Positions 50,725-61,900 are shown, counted from the first letter of the stretch. The stretch is DNA of 64,000 nt from Flavobacterium endophyticum (GCF_003634455.1 NZ_RBLC01000001.1:868001-932000), one strand, 5' to 3'. The notes: generated by a model from the letters alone, not told the origin. Numbers and translations: made by a program.

Positions 50725-50826
50725 TTGCCAAAGACGTACTAAAATTATGTTAATAATAAACTTTTGCAAACCAGCACTCAATAATTTATAAACCTTGCTA
50801 ACTTTACGGCTATTAAATCTAACGAA

Positions 50827-51534
50827 ATGAAAAACCTGATTATCGCCAGCACTTCAACACTTCATGGCGGTGGCTACCTCGACTATCTGCTGCCTGAGCT
50901 TTCGGCACATTTTAAAAATATCACCACGTTGCTCTTTATACCTTATGCAAGACCCAGCGGCATTACCCATGACGAATATACTGAAAAAGTACGACAGGCT
51001 TTTTCCAAAATCGGCATCAAAGTCAAAGGATTGCATGAATTTGAAAACCCGAAAGAAGCTATAAAACAGGCAGAGGGAATTTTTACGGGCGGCGGAAATA
51101 CCTTCTTATTGGTTTCGCAATTATACCGTTATGACCTGATGACCTTGCTATCGGAAACTTTAAAAAAAGGAACGCCATATTTAGGAACCAGTGCAGGCAG
51201 TAATATCACGGGACTGACGATGCAAACTACGAACGATATGCCTATCATTTATCCGCCCAGCTTCCAGACTTTGGGAATGATTCCTTTTAACTTGAATCCA
51301 CATTATTTGGATCCTGATACAAATTCAACACATATGGGCGAAACCAGAGAAACGAGAATCAAAGAATTCCACCAATTCAACACTTTGCCTGTTTTAGGAT
51401 TGCGAGAAGGAAGCTGGCTCGAAGTAAGAAACGAAACCATCACTTTGAAAGGGAATTTAAAAGCCCGGCTTTTTAGACAAAACCAAGAACCCGAAGAATT
51501 AGAAAGCGGAAGCGATCTGAGTTTTCTTAAATAA
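50827..51534 (+). CDS. pepE: Dipeptidase E (alpha-aspartyl dipeptidase)
   Basis: Encodes 235 residues. PepE (family S51) cleaves N-terminal aspartyl dipeptides in the cytoplasm. The nucleophile is in GTSAGSNI (Ser near 122), GIFTGGGNTFLLVSQLY lies before it, and NLNPHYLDPDTNSTHMGETR contains the His expected for the catalytic site. There is no signal peptide. The gene is divergent from the tandem paralogue array and is followed by a bidirectional terminator and tRNA-Gly. Confidence 0.95.
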   Translation: MKNLIIASTSTLHGGGYLDYLLPELSAHFKNITTLLFIPYARPSGITHDEYTEKVRQAFSKIGIKVKGLHEFENPKEAIKQAEGIFTGGGNTFLLVSQLYRYDLMTLLSETLKKGTPYLGTSAGSNITGLTMQTTNDMPIIYPPSFQTLGMIPFNLNPHYLDPDTNSTHMGETRETRIKEFHQFNTLPVLGLREGSWLEVRNETITLKGNLKARLFRQNQEPEELESGSDLSFLK

Positions 51535-51555
51535 TTTACAGAAATACTAAAAACA

Positions 51556-51585
51556 AAAAACCTCAAGCTTTCACTTGAGGTTTGA
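51556..51585 (+). terminator. Bidirectional terminator between pepE and tRNA-Gly
   Basis: AAACCTCAAG pairs with CTTGAGGTTT around CTTTCA. A-rich and T-rich flanks suit both convergent genes. Confidence 0.85.
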
Positions 51586-51591
51586 TTTTAG

Positions 51592-51664
<73 letters not shown>

Positions 51665-51834
51665 ATTACTACGGTGCAAATATAAGTAATAAGTTTTTTC
51701 AGTTGCAAGTTTTTTTTCAAAAAAAATGCAATCTTTTTTTCGCAAACTTTGCAGTGATGCGCTTTTTAACCTCTAAAAGTTTTAGTATTAAAATGTTATA
51801 TTTTCAATTCAATTAAAAAAATTTCAAAATAAAA

Positions 51835-52281
51835 ATGCAAACGATAAAAGAAATACCCGCGCTAGAAACATTTTCGGTCCGACTTCCTGTTTTGAGGCCG
51901 GGTAAATCCATAGAAACTTGCCACTTTGAAGGTGATAATTTAGAAACAACGAAGCATTTCGGGTATTTTAATGATGAAAAATTAGCAGGCATCGCTTCAT
52001 TATTTAAACACCCTACTCCTTTTTTCAAAGAAGAACAGCAATTTCAGCTGAGAGGTATGGCTGTATTGTCGGAATATCAAAAAAAAGGAATAGGAGAAAT
52101 TTTGGTCAAGCATGCCGAAAAAGATGCTATCGAAAGAGGCGGAAAACTCATGTGGTTTAATGCTCGAGAAATAGCCGTACCCTTCTATAAAAAGTTAGGC
52201 TATGAAATTATCGGCAATCCGTTCGACATTGAAGATATCGGAAAGCATTACGTCATGTATAAAAATCTGGATACGATATAA
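51835..52281 (+). CDS. GNAT-family N-acetyltransferase
   Basis: Encodes 148 residues. The GNAT core is visible: LRGMAVLSEYQKKGIGEILV contains the acetyl-CoA pyrophosphate-binding motif A (Q-x2-G-x-G/A), and LMWFNAREIAVPFYKKLGYE is motif B. The enzyme should transfer an acetyl group from acetyl-CoA to an amine; the substrate is not known. There is no signal peptide. It lies between tRNA-Gly and the L,D-transpeptidase gene. Confidence 0.9.
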   Translation: MQTIKEIPALETFSVRLPVLRPGKSIETCHFEGDNLETTKHFGYFNDEKLAGIASLFKHPTPFFKEEQQFQLRGMAVLSEYQKKGIGEILVKHAEKDAIERGGKLMWFNAREIAVPFYKKLGYEIIGNPFDIEDIGKHYVMYKNLDTI

Positions 52282-52358
52282 AGTTTATCCAAATTAGTTC
52301 GCAACTTGAAACTTTTTAAGTAATTTCACCAAAGAAGTTCCCTAAAGCTATTTTGGCC

Positions 52359-53945
52359 ATGTATCGATTTGTTCTCATAACGACATTATTCTTGCTGCTA
52401 GTTTCCTGCAAAGATAAAGAAATTGCATACGCTGAGCCTTCAAAAAAGGATGTTGCAAAAACAGCTGAGAATGCAATCAAGCGTTATGCAGTCGATTCTA
52501 CCTATGTCGCAACTTTTGAAAACGATTCGCTTACTTCGTTTTATAAAATGAATGGCTTCCAGACTGTATGGAACACTCCAAAAAACAGGACGGTAATTAT
52601 TGATGCGCTTTTAAGAGCCGATCAGGAAGGATTAGACCCTACAGAGTATAATGTCAAAGATTTGAATCGTTATGGAGAAAACATCACTGCATTAACCGAC
52701 AAAGAAATTGCCGGCTATGATGTTTTGATGACGCTTTCTATCCAAAAATACCTCCGGCATTTAACACAAGGAAAACTAAATCCTCGAGAATTATACACCG
52801 ATTGGGATCTCGCACAGAACAAGGCAGACATCAACCAGATGCTGACAACCGCAGCTAATGGAGATTCTCTGCAAATCATTATCGAAAAGGCCAAGCCGAC
52901 TCATATCGTTTACAAGAAACTGAAAGACGCTCTGATTCTCATCAATACTTTCCCTACAGATACCTTAAAAAAAATTGAAATTGCGGTAAAATTAAAGGTC
53001 AACGACACCAGCTCTTCTTTGATAAACATCAAAAAAAGACTGATGTATTGGAGGGATTTAAAAGCCCCCGATTCTCTTACTTCGCTTTATGATCCGGAAA
53101 CAGCAAAGGCTATAAAACGATTCCAGCTTAGGCATGGACTAGCGGCAGACGGAGTAATTGGAAGCGGTACCGTTATGGCTTTGAATACTACAAAAAACAC
53201 AAGGAAAGAACAGATTATTGCAAATCTTGAGCGCTGGAGATGGTTTCCGCGAGAAATGGGAGAACATTATATCATTGCCAATATTCCTGATTATAAGCTT
53301 CATACCATTTTCAAGAAAGATACGACGCGAACACACAATATCATTGTCGGGACTTCTAAAAGGAAGACGCCCATATTAAGTTCTAAGTTAAGCTATGCCG
53401 TTTTTAATCCAACATGGACTGTACCGCCGACAATTCTCAAAGAAGATATTATTCCTGCAACGACCAAAAACCGAAATTATCTGGCTAGCAAAAACATTAC
53501 AGTCTATGACAAAAACGGAAAAGAAATTAGCGCTTCCAGCTGGAATCCAGAAAAAGCCTTGAATTACCGATATGTCCAAAGTCCTGGAACTTATAATTCG
53601 TTAGGAATGGTAAAAATAATATTCCCTAACAATTTCACAGTTTACCTACATGATACAAATCATCGGGAATATTTCGACAAGACAAACCGCTCGCTAAGTT
53701 CCGGATGCGTCCGCGTTCAAAATCCGTTAGAACTGACCGAATATCTACTAGATGACAAAGCCAACTGGAGTCTTGAAAAAATTACGGAAACTCTAAAAAG
53801 AGAAAAAACACAAAGTGCTAAGATCAAAAATGAAATCTACATTTATCAGCTCTATTGGACCGCTTGGAGCCATGATAATATACTCCAGTTCAGGCCAGAT
53901 ATCTATACTTTAGACAGTGAACTGTATTCTAAATTACGAAATTAA
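52359..53945 (+). CDS. L,D-transpeptidase (YcbB/LdtD-type), lipoprotein
   Basis: Encodes 528 residues from the ATG at 52359; a TTG two codons earlier is less likely. MYRFVLITTLFLLLVSCKD is a lipoprotein signal peptide (Cys near 17). The order of domains fits YcbB: scaffold (DLNRYGENITALTDKEIAGY), a peptidoglycan-binding segment (ETAKAIKRFQLRHGLAADGV) and a YkuD catalytic domain from about 305 (NIPDYKLHTIF). The active site is HDTNHREYF and SLSSGCVRVQ with Cys near 449. It makes 3-3 cross-links or links proteins to peptidoglycan. Convergent, 12-base overlap with the next gene. Confidence 0.92.
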   Translation: MYRFVLITTLFLLLVSCKDKEIAYAEPSKKDVAKTAENAIKRYAVDSTYVATFENDSLTSFYKMNGFQTVWNTPKNRTVIIDALLRADQEGLDPTEYNVKDLNRYGENITALTDKEIAGYDVLMTLSIQKYLRHLTQGKLNPRELYTDWDLAQNKADINQMLTTAANGDSLQIIIEKAKPTHIVYKKLKDALILINTFPTDTLKKIEIAVKLKVNDTSSSLINIKKRLMYWRDLKAPDSLTSLYDPETAKAIKRFQLRHGLAADGVIGSGTVMALNTTKNTRKEQIIANLERWRWFPREMGEHYIIANIPDYKLHTIFKKDTTRTHNIIVGTSKRKTPILSSKLSYAVFNPTWTVPPTILKEDIIPATTKNRNYLASKNITVYDKNGKEISASSWNPEKALNYRYVQSPGTYNSLGMVKIIFPNNFTVYLHDTNHREYFDKTNRSLSSGCVRVQNPLELTEYLLDDKANWSLEKITETLKREKTQSAKIKNEIYIYQLYWTAWSHDNILQFRPDIYTLDSELYSKLRN

Positions 53946-54644
53946 TTTGGTAGCTGTTTTGTAATTTGCCGTAGGATGGTAAATAAAAAGGCAAGACTTA
54001 TCTTTGATCACATTGATAACTTCTTTCGTAATTCCGACTGGCAATGCAGGACAACCTTGGCTTCTTCCTAATCTTCCATGACTTTTTATAAAAGATTCTG
54101 CCACATAATCAGCACCGTGAATTACGACCGCTCTATTTCTAGCATTATCGTTGATTCCTTTTTCCAGTCCGTCAAGACGAAGCGAAAGTCCATGTTTTCC
54201 TTGATATACTTCTCCTGTTGCATAAAATCCAAGACTGCTTTTGTTTGAAGAAGATGCATTTGAAAATTCTTTTGCAAACTCTTCACCAGTATTTCTTCCG
54301 TGAGCAACAAGCGAATTGTAAAGGATTGTATTTGTAGACATGTCAATAATCCAAAGCCTTTTCGCATTGGATGACAAGCTAAAATCAACAATCGTCAGGA
54401 TATTTTTTGTAATCAGTCCTTTTTCTTTCAGCTGGTAAAAGCCTTGAAGCGCTTTAGAAAAGCTCTCCATTTTTGGCAAAGGAAGATTATTAGAATGCAG
54501 CGTGCTGTATATTTTTTCGGCTTTCATCGAAAAACTTGCTTCTGAAGTGGCTGCGATTAATTTTTCAGGTTCTGTAGGCTTGCTCACATTTGTTGAAAAT
54601 GAAGCAATAAACAACATAAAGACGGGTAAAAACTTATAAATCAT
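53934..54644 (-). CDS. Murein L,D-transpeptidase catalytic domain-family protein
   Basis: Encodes 236 residues with an N-terminal signal peptide (MIYKFLPVFMLFIASFSTN). The catalytic part (from about 80) has ILTIVDFSLSSNAKRLWIID, AVVIHGADYVAESFIKSHG and RLGRSQGCPALPVG with catalytic Cys near 198. This is a family distinct from YcbB, with the YkuD-like HG...SQGC pattern. It is expected in the periplasm or envelope and to act on peptidoglycan. It overlaps tail-to-tail with the other L,D-transpeptidase gene by 12 bases. Confidence 0.9.
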   Translation of the reverse strand: MIYKFLPVFMLFIASFSTNVSKPTEPEKLIAATSEASFSMKAEKIYSTLHSNNLPLPKMESFSKALQGFYQLKEKGLITKNILTIVDFSLSSNAKRLWIIDMSTNTILYNSLVAHGRNTGEEFAKEFSNASSSNKSSLGFYATGEVYQGKHGLSLRLDGLEKGINDNARNRAVVIHGADYVAESFIKSHGRLGRSQGCPALPVGITKEVINVIKDKSCLFIYHPTANYKTATKLIS

Positions 54645-54812
54645 TGAAATTCTGATGGGTTAAATTGACTTGGGGAGCGCCAAAAGTATTAAAAAAAATT
54701 TACTCACAAAATTTATTATTCTTAAAATGAGGTATTTAACAAAAATAACCGTTTCTTAAAATTAATGTAACAGAGATACTAACGGAAAAAATTCAAAAAT
54801 ATTGTAAAGTAA

Positions 54813-54842
54813 TTGTGTATCTATATTTTATGGCTATTTTTG
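54813..54842 (+). promoter_or_regulatory. Promoter of the DUF5916-gpmI unit
   Basis: TTG (54813-54815), 19 bases, then TATTTTTG (54835-54842) gives both Bacteroidota -33 and -7 elements with good spacing, ending 19 bases before the ATG. Confidence 0.65.
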
Positions 54843-54861
54843 TTACTCCAAACAAGCACTA

Positions 54862-57267
54862 ATGGGCAAGCCGCTTTTATTGATTTTATTCTTTTTCTCA
54901 ATCATTTTTACTTTTGATGCTTACGGTCAAAGAAAAAATTTGCAGACAAAATCAATTTCTGAAAGCATTACCATTGATGGAAAATTAAACGAATCCATCT
55001 GGAATAGTGCCACTGTTGCTACCGATTTCTTAATGCTCGAGCCTGACAATGGAAGGCCAATAAGCTCCGAAAAAAAAACCGACGTCCGTATACTTTACAA
55101 CAATGATGCCATTTATGTAGCCGCATTGCTCTATGACGACGACCCTAAAAAAATCCTGAAAGAAATGACCCAAAGAGATAATTTTGGGACAGCAGATCAT
55201 TTTGGAATCTTTATCAACGGATTTAATGACGGCCAGCAAGATTTTCGATTTTTTGTAAGTGCTTCAGGCGTACAGATGGACTGCCTTGCCACCGAAGGCA
55301 ACGAGGACTACAGCTGGGATGCTATTTGGGACAGTGAAGTTTCGATAACCGAATTCGGCTGGGTCGTTGAAATGAAAATTCCTTATGCCGCCTTGCGTTT
55401 CTCTAATGCCGAAAAGCAGACTTGGGGCGTTAACTTTTACAGAGAAATCAAAAGAGACCGCCAAAAATATACTTGGAACTTGATTGACATGAAAATAGGG
55501 GCGACACTTCCGCAAACCGGACAGCTGGAAGGTATTGAAAATATAAAACCTCCTACTCGCCTTTTCTTTATCCCTTATTCTTCTTTTTATGTGGAAAACA
55601 GCGAAGAAGGAACCGACAACAAATTCAAAGCTGGAATGGACATCAAATACGGCATCAACGATTCGTTTACGCTGGATGCTATCTTGGTTCCCGACTTCGG
55701 TCAGACCAAGTACGACAATGTAGTATTAAATCTTGGTCCTTTTGAACAGCAATTCAATGAAAATCGACCTTTTTTTACAGAAGGAACCGACCTTTTTAAC
55801 AAAGGAGAATTATTGTACTCTAGAAGAATTGGCGGAAGCCCTTCGGTATACTTATCTTCAACCGACGAAAATATTATTGCCAGTAATCCGTCTTCTGTAA
55901 ACCTCATCAACGCCGTAAAAGTCTCTGGAAGGACCTCAAAAGGATTAGGAATTGGAGTACTCAATGCTGTTACCGAAAAAACCTATGGCAACTTCAGAAA
56001 TACCCAAACAAACGAGACAACAAAAGTAGTCGTAGAACCGCTAACCAATTATAATATCCTGGTTTTAGACCAACGGTTCAACCAAAATTCGTCGGTTGCG
56101 CTTGTCAACACGAATGTAACACGCAATGGAGAATTCCGCGATGCGAACGTATCTGCCATAGTTTACGACCTAAATACTAAGAACAACAAATTCAACCTTA
56201 CGGGTGATTTCAAATACAGTTACATCAACGAATATGGAGATAATGACAATCAAGAAGGCATCAATACAGCAATACAGATTGGAAAAAAAGGCGGCAAATG
56301 GAGGTATAATGCAGGAGGATCGTATGTTTCAAAAAAATACGATGCAAATGATTTGGGAATTACGTTCATAAACAATTTTCATGGTGTTTATACAAACATT
56401 GGATACCGAATCTTGAATCCAAATTCTATTTTTAACACTTTCAAGATCAACACAAATTATTATGCCGAGTTTCAAAATACAACAGGCCGATTGCAGAAAG
56501 GAGAAATAAACATTGATTTTAACTCAACCAGCAGAAAAAACGACTATTATGCATTAGCAGTCTATATCAATCCGCTAGAAACCTATGATTTCTACGAGTC
56601 GAGGGTAGACGGACGATATGTAAATATCCCGAAGAACATTTATTCTTCAATTTATTTCTCGTCGAATTACAACCGAAAATTTGCTCTAGACATAACACCT
56701 TATTGCACGATAACAAGCGAAAAAAATCGTGCTTCTTACGGCTTAAAAATAGCCCCGCGATACCGATTCAGCAACAGACTGCTGATGAATTACATGATTG
56801 AGATTTACAACCAAAACAGTGACAGAGGCTGGGTTGCCTTTGACAATGACGACATTATTTTTGCAGAACGAGACCGAAGAACACTGACCAATGAGCTTGG
56901 GTTGAAATACGCAATGAATCCGAAAATGACTTTAAACCTAGCGGCTAGGCATTACTGGTCTTATGCAGAAAATAACCAATATTTAACACTTCAAAACGAC
57001 GGAACGTTAGCATCAAATAGTACATTTACAGTAAATAAAAATTCGAATTTCAGCACTTGGAATTTTGACCTTTCCTATTCGTGGTGGTTTGCTCCCGGAA
57101 GCCAGATTTCTGTACTTTACAGAAACAACGCAACCGACTTTAGGACAGAAATCGACAGAAGGCTAGGAAATAATTTCAAGAATCTTTTTGACAACAACCT
57201 GAACAATATCTTCTCGATCAGCATCAGATATTTTATTGACTACAATTCGATTAAAAATAAATTTTAG
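54862..57267 (+). CDS. DUF5916 protein: carbohydrate-binding-like domain plus outer-membrane barrel
   Basis: Encodes 801 residues. A signal peptide ends about residue 22 (DAYGQ). Residues about 30-220 form a CBM9-like module: SITIDGKLNESIWNSA, DVRILYNNDAIYVAALLYDD, FGIFINGFNDGQQDFRFFVS and VEMKIPYAALRF. The rest is DUF5916: ILVPDFGQTKYDNVVLNLGP, FNENRPFFTEGTDLFNKGEL, then repeated amphipathic strands up to the C-terminus (NIFSISIRYFIDYNSIKNKF), as in a large outer-membrane barrel. Its biological substrate is unknown. It is followed by gpmI with no gap, an odd pairing of an envelope protein with a glycolytic enzyme. Confidence 0.9.
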   Translation: MGKPLLLILFFFSIIFTFDAYGQRKNLQTKSISESITIDGKLNESIWNSATVATDFLMLEPDNGRPISSEKKTDVRILYNNDAIYVAALLYDDDPKKILKEMTQRDNFGTADHFGIFINGFNDGQQDFRFFVSASGVQMDCLATEGNEDYSWDAIWDSEVSITEFGWVVEMKIPYAALRFSNAEKQTWGVNFYREIKRDRQKYTWNLIDMKIGATLPQTGQLEGIENIKPPTRLFFIPYSSFYVENSEEGTDNKFKAGMDIKYGINDSFTLDAILVPDFGQTKYDNVVLNLGPFEQQFNENRPFFTEGTDLFNKGELLYSRRIGGSPSVYLSSTDENIIASNPSSVNLINAVKVSGRTSKGLGIGVLNAVTEKTYGNFRNTQTNETTKVVVEPLTNYNILVLDQRFNQNSSVALVNTNVTRNGEFRDANVSAIVYDLNTKNNKFNLTGDFKYSYINEYGDNDNQEGINTAIQIGKKGGKWRYNAGGSYVSKKYDANDLGITFINNFHGVYTNIGYRILNPNSIFNTFKINTNYYAEFQNTTGRLQKGEINIDFNSTSRKNDYYALAVYINPLETYDFYESRVDGRYVNIPKNIYSSIYFSSNYNRKFALDITPYCTITSEKNRASYGLKIAPRYRFSNRLLMNYMIEIYNQNSDRGWVAFDNDDIIFAERDRRTLTNELGLKYAMNPKMTLNLAARHYWSYAENNQYLTLQNDGTLASNSTFTVNKNSNFSTWNFDLSYSWWFAPGSQISVLYRNNATDFRTEIDRRLGNNFKNLFDNNLNNIFSISIRYFIDYNSIKNKF

Positions 57268-58785
57268 ATGAACAAGAAAGTAATCCTAATGATTTTGGAT
57301 GGCTGGGGCAAATCTCCAGATCCGAAAGTTTCTGCAATTGACAATGCGAACACGCCTTTTATAGACAGCTTATATACACGATATGCAAACGCTCAACTAC
57401 GAACGGACGGACTGAATGTAGGTCTACCAGAAGGCCAAATGGGAAATTCAGAAGTTGGACACATGAATCTTGGAGCAGGAAGAATTATCTATCAAGATTT
57501 GGCAAAAATAAATCTTGCTGTTGAAAATAAAACACTGGAACAAGAAAAAACATTGGTTGAAGCTTTCCAATACGCAAAACAAAACAACAAAAAAATACAT
57601 CTTTTGGGCCTAGTTTCTGATGGCGGCGTTCACTCCCACATCAATCACCTAAAAGGTCTGATTGATGCTACGCAAGATTTCGGGCTAGAAAATGTTTTTG
57701 TACATGCCTTTACCGATGGAAGAGATGTCGATCCAAAATCTGGAATATTCTTCATTTCGGCTTTAGAGAAACATATCGAAAATACGTCTGTAAAATTGGC
57801 CTCGATAATCGGACGCTATTACGCTATGGACCGCGACAGGCGTTGGGAAAGAGTAAAACGCGCTTACGACTTATTGGTCAACGGAATTGGAACTCATTCT
57901 CAAAATGCTGTCAGCAGCCTCCATAACAATTATGAAAAAAATATAACCGACGAGTTTATCGAGCCTATAGTAATGGTCGATCAAAACGATAATCCTGTCG
58001 CAACAATCCAAAATGATGATGTCGTGATATTTTTCAATTTCAGGACAGACCGTGGAAGACAGTTGACTGAAGTTCTTACGCAGTTTGACTGTCATGAGCA
58101 AAACATGCACAAGCTGAACTTGTATTATGTTACGATGACCAACTATGATGATAGTTTTGTCGGAATGCATGTCATTTACGACAAAGATAATATCACCGAA
58201 ACGCTTGGCGAAGTTTTAGAAAAGAACCATAAAAAACAGATCCGAATTGCGGAGACCGAAAAATATCCTCATGTGACATTTTTCTTCTCAGGAGGAAGAG
58301 AAGCTCCTTTTGTTGGTGAGACTCGAATCTTAAAAAATTCTCCAAAAGTTGCGACTTACGACTTGAAACCCGAAATGAGTGCTTATGAACTAGCAGATGC
58401 ATTGGTTCCAGAATTAGAAAAAGAAGAAGTAGATTTTGTATGCCTAAATTTTGCCAACGGTGATATGGTCGGCCACACAGGTGTTATGGAAGCAGCTATA
58501 AAAGCTTGTGAAGCCGTTGACAAATGTGCTGAAAAAGTAATTACTGCCGCTTTGGAGCACAATTACACGACCATTGTTATAGCTGATCATGGAAATTGCG
58601 AGACGATGATTAACCCAGATGGAAGTCCAAATACGGCACATACGACAAATCCGGTTCCGATTATTTTAGTCGATAAAGAATTAAAACATATCAGCAATGG
58701 TGTTTTGGGAGACATTGCCCCAACCATCCTTGATCTGATGGGCATCAAAAAGCCAGAAGCAATGACACAGCACTCCTTGCTCTAA
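57268..58785 (+). CDS. gpmI: 2,3-bisphosphoglycerate-independent phosphoglycerate mutase
   Basis: Encodes 505 residues, the usual length. It interconverts 3- and 2-phosphoglycerate in glycolysis with Mn. It belongs to the alkaline phosphatase superfamily: MILDGWGKSPDPKVS at the N-terminus holds the first metal-binding Asp, QMGNSEVGHMNLGAGR the phospho-Ser (near 61), HAFTDGRDVDP and GRYYAMDRDRRWERV the substrate site, and NFANGDMVGHTG and IADHGNCE the C-terminal metal ligands. The ATG immediately follows the stop of the DUF5916 gene, so the two share a promoter. A terminator follows. Confidence 0.98.
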   Translation: MNKKVILMILDGWGKSPDPKVSAIDNANTPFIDSLYTRYANAQLRTDGLNVGLPEGQMGNSEVGHMNLGAGRIIYQDLAKINLAVENKTLEQEKTLVEAFQYAKQNNKKIHLLGLVSDGGVHSHINHLKGLIDATQDFGLENVFVHAFTDGRDVDPKSGIFFISALEKHIENTSVKLASIIGRYYAMDRDRRWERVKRAYDLLVNGIGTHSQNAVSSLHNNYEKNITDEFIEPIVMVDQNDNPVATIQNDDVVIFFNFRTDRGRQLTEVLTQFDCHEQNMHKLNLYYVTMTNYDDSFVGMHVIYDKDNITETLGEVLEKNHKKQIRIAETEKYPHVTFFFSGGREAPFVGETRILKNSPKVATYDLKPEMSAYELADALVPELEKEEVDFVCLNFANGDMVGHTGVMEAAIKACEAVDKCAEKVITAALEHNYTTIVIADHGNCETMINPDGSPNTAHTTNPVPIILVDKELKHISNGVLGDIAPTILDLMGIKKPEAMTQHSLL

Positions 58786-58811
58786 TCAATTGCAAATAAG
58801 ACATCTATACT

Positions 58812-58858
58812 AAAACAGCAAAATTTCATCTAAAAAATGAAGTTCTTGCTGTTTTTCT
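58812..58858 (+). terminator. Terminator after gpmI
   Basis: AAAACAGCAA pairs with TTGCTGTTTT, with further inner pairing (AATTTCAT/ATGAAGTT), and a T-rich end. It lies between gpmI and the T9SS cargo gene. Confidence 0.75.
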
Positions 58859-58985
58859 TTTGACATCAATTGTTAATTAACAGATTTACAGCAGAATATT
58901 GTTACATATTATTATCAATTAAAAATAAACTGACTATTTTCGCGTTGAAAACATTTAAATTTCACAACGTTGTTTCTTTTTTAAT

Positions 58986-61900
58986 ATGACATCATTGAAC
59001 AGAACACTACTCTTCATTTTTCTTATTTTAGCAGAAATCGCCTATTCACAAGGCGGAGCTTCTTCTTGCGCAGAACTGCAAGCTAATTTTGAGCAATACC
59101 AATCTTGCGCAACAAGCATTCCTTTTGAAAACTCGACCAATAATATTAGTGGTGAGGTTTTTAATACCACCTGTATCGGGGAACCTTTTCAAGGTCCGAC
59201 TTGGTTTTTCATGAAAATTAAGACGAGCGGTGATATCTTTTTACAAATTTCTCAAGTTGACAATTTCGGAATTCCTTCCGATGTAGATTTTGTCTTATGG
59301 GGACCGTTCAATAATTTGAATAATATCTGCAGCCAATTGGACTTATCGAAAGAAGTCGATTGTAGCTGGCTGCCAGATGGAACCGAAAATGTAGCCTTAC
59401 CGAATGCAGTTGCCGGGCAATTATACATCCTTTTAGTAGACAATTATTCTAACACGCCAGGCCAGATAACCATTACCCAAACTGGAGGCGACGGAAGTTC
59501 TGACTGCAGCTTTCTTTCTTCGGTCAAGATAAAAGACAATGCCGGAAATGATATCACGCAGTTCAATTATTGCCAGCCTGCGACTAAAGACCTTGTTGCT
59601 ACTATCGATGTCACAGATTTTCCTGGAAATGTCGCTGATTTACGATTTAACTACAAATGGTATAAAGACGGAATCTTGATTTCGACCTTAGCAAATTCGC
59701 TTTCTAGCACTAATATCTTAACCGTTTCGGAAAGCGGCACCTATAAAGTCGAAACAACAGCTTACGACAGCACAGATCCAACAGTAGACCTCAATACGCT
59801 AGAAGTAAGCGATGCCGAAATTACGCTGAAATTCTTTATTGCTCCAAACATGACATTGCAAAACACCAATACGCAATGCTTGAGCAGTACACCCGTTTTG
59901 CAAACGGTTGACAATAATACGGTTGTTCAGACTTATACCTATGAATGGTTCCGAAATGGAGCTTCTATTACTGGAGCTATCGGCTCTACCTTTACTCCTA
60001 CTTTGGCAGGAAATTATTTTGTGAGAATTTCAAATGACGGCTGTTCTCCTGTTGATTCAAATGTGATTACTATTTATGAATCCCCTCAAGTTTCGATATC
60101 AGACAATCAGACCATCTGTGAGAATACTACTTACCAAATAACATCGGTTATTGCAAACAGCGCCAATCTTACAAGTATGACGTATCAGTGGTACAAAGAC
60201 GGCAATCCGATTGCTGGGGCTACTTCAGCAACCTATACTGTTTCTGTTGCAAATCAAAATCCGAATACGACTTCTGCCTATGTTTTAGAAGTTACGGAAC
60301 AAGGATTATGCATGACCGCTTCGAATTCAGTATCCATAACAATGAATGCGAAGCCAAGCTTAAGCACGACTCCTGTTCTGCTCCAGCAATGCGATTATAT
60401 TTCACCAAATAATGACGGAATCGCTACCGTAAACCTGACTCAAGCCTACAACAGCATCACGAACGGAGCTACTGGATTGACCTTAAGCTACTTTTTAGAT
60501 GCAGGACTGACACAGCCTATAACCAATCCTAATGTATTTACAAATACACTTCCATTTGCCCAAAATATTTACGTTACAGGAGTATATCCTGCTCAAACGC
60601 CAATATGCACATCGAATGTAGCAATTATCAATCTGGTCATAAACCCGACAAGCGTTGCGGCCTATACCAATAGGGCTCCTGTATGTCCTGAATTAAACAC
60701 GAACTACGGGCTGATTGATTTTGATTCGCAAAGAACTATCATAAAAAATACGTTCTTCCCTACAACCAATGTTAATATTGCTTTTTACAGTAATGAAATT
60801 GATGCCTCTATCGAAGCAAATGAGCTGACAAATTCATCGCAACTACCAATAGGAATTTCAACCATCTATACCAGAGTAGAAACAAATAACAATTGCGCAG
60901 GAATCGGGACTTTTACGCTTGAAGTATATAGCACCCCTGCTCGAAATGTAATAACACCTATCAATGCTTGCCAAACAGAAACCATAGTTTTGTCTAGCAA
61001 AGACATTGAAATACTGACAGGACAGAATCCTACAGTAAGCGTTACCTATTTCAACACATTTGATAATGCTCGAGACAATGTCAGCGCTATAAACAAAAAC
61101 ACGCCTCTGCCATTAACTGTAGGAACCAAAACAATCTTTGTGAGATTATTTGATACAGCAACACAATGTTTCTCCATAGCCGATTTCAATATAAACGTAT
61201 TTGCAAATCCAGTAATAACTGCTCCTGATCCGATTACAATGTGCGGTACAACAACAGCCGATTTCAATCTTGACGGAAGAATTACACAGATTACTTCGGG
61301 CAATACTAACTATCAGGTATTCTTTTATGAAACACTAGCCGACTTAGCAACAGATACTCGTATACCTGTCACAAACGCCTACAATTCGGCCTCAAAAACA
61401 ATCTATATAAAAGTTATTGATCCTACAAACAATGGCTGTTCATCAACAACTTCATTGCAATTGAGAGTTGTGGGAAGTCCTGGCAATACTGTCAATCCTG
61501 ATATCCTTCAAGCGTGTGATGATAGCGGATTTTATAGTTTCGACTTGACCCAAAGACAAGGCCAGATGGCAGGAACGACTCCTTTGAATACGATTCAATT
61601 CCGATACTATACGGATGAGACGGAAGCCTTGGCCAACTCCAATACTACTATTTCTGTGCCTAGTGCTTTCACTAACAGAACAGCAGGCTATCAAAAAATT
61701 TATGTGCGATTGAACAGCACCGTAAACATTGACAGCGAGAGCGGAATCGCTTGTTTCAGGATATTCGAATTAGAATTGTTCGTAAGGCCGTTACCTGCAA
61801 ATAATCTTCAGCCGCAACCCTACAGAATCTGTATCGACATTCAGAACAATGTGATCAATCCGGCATTTATCGATACGCAACTATCAGAAACCGACTATGA

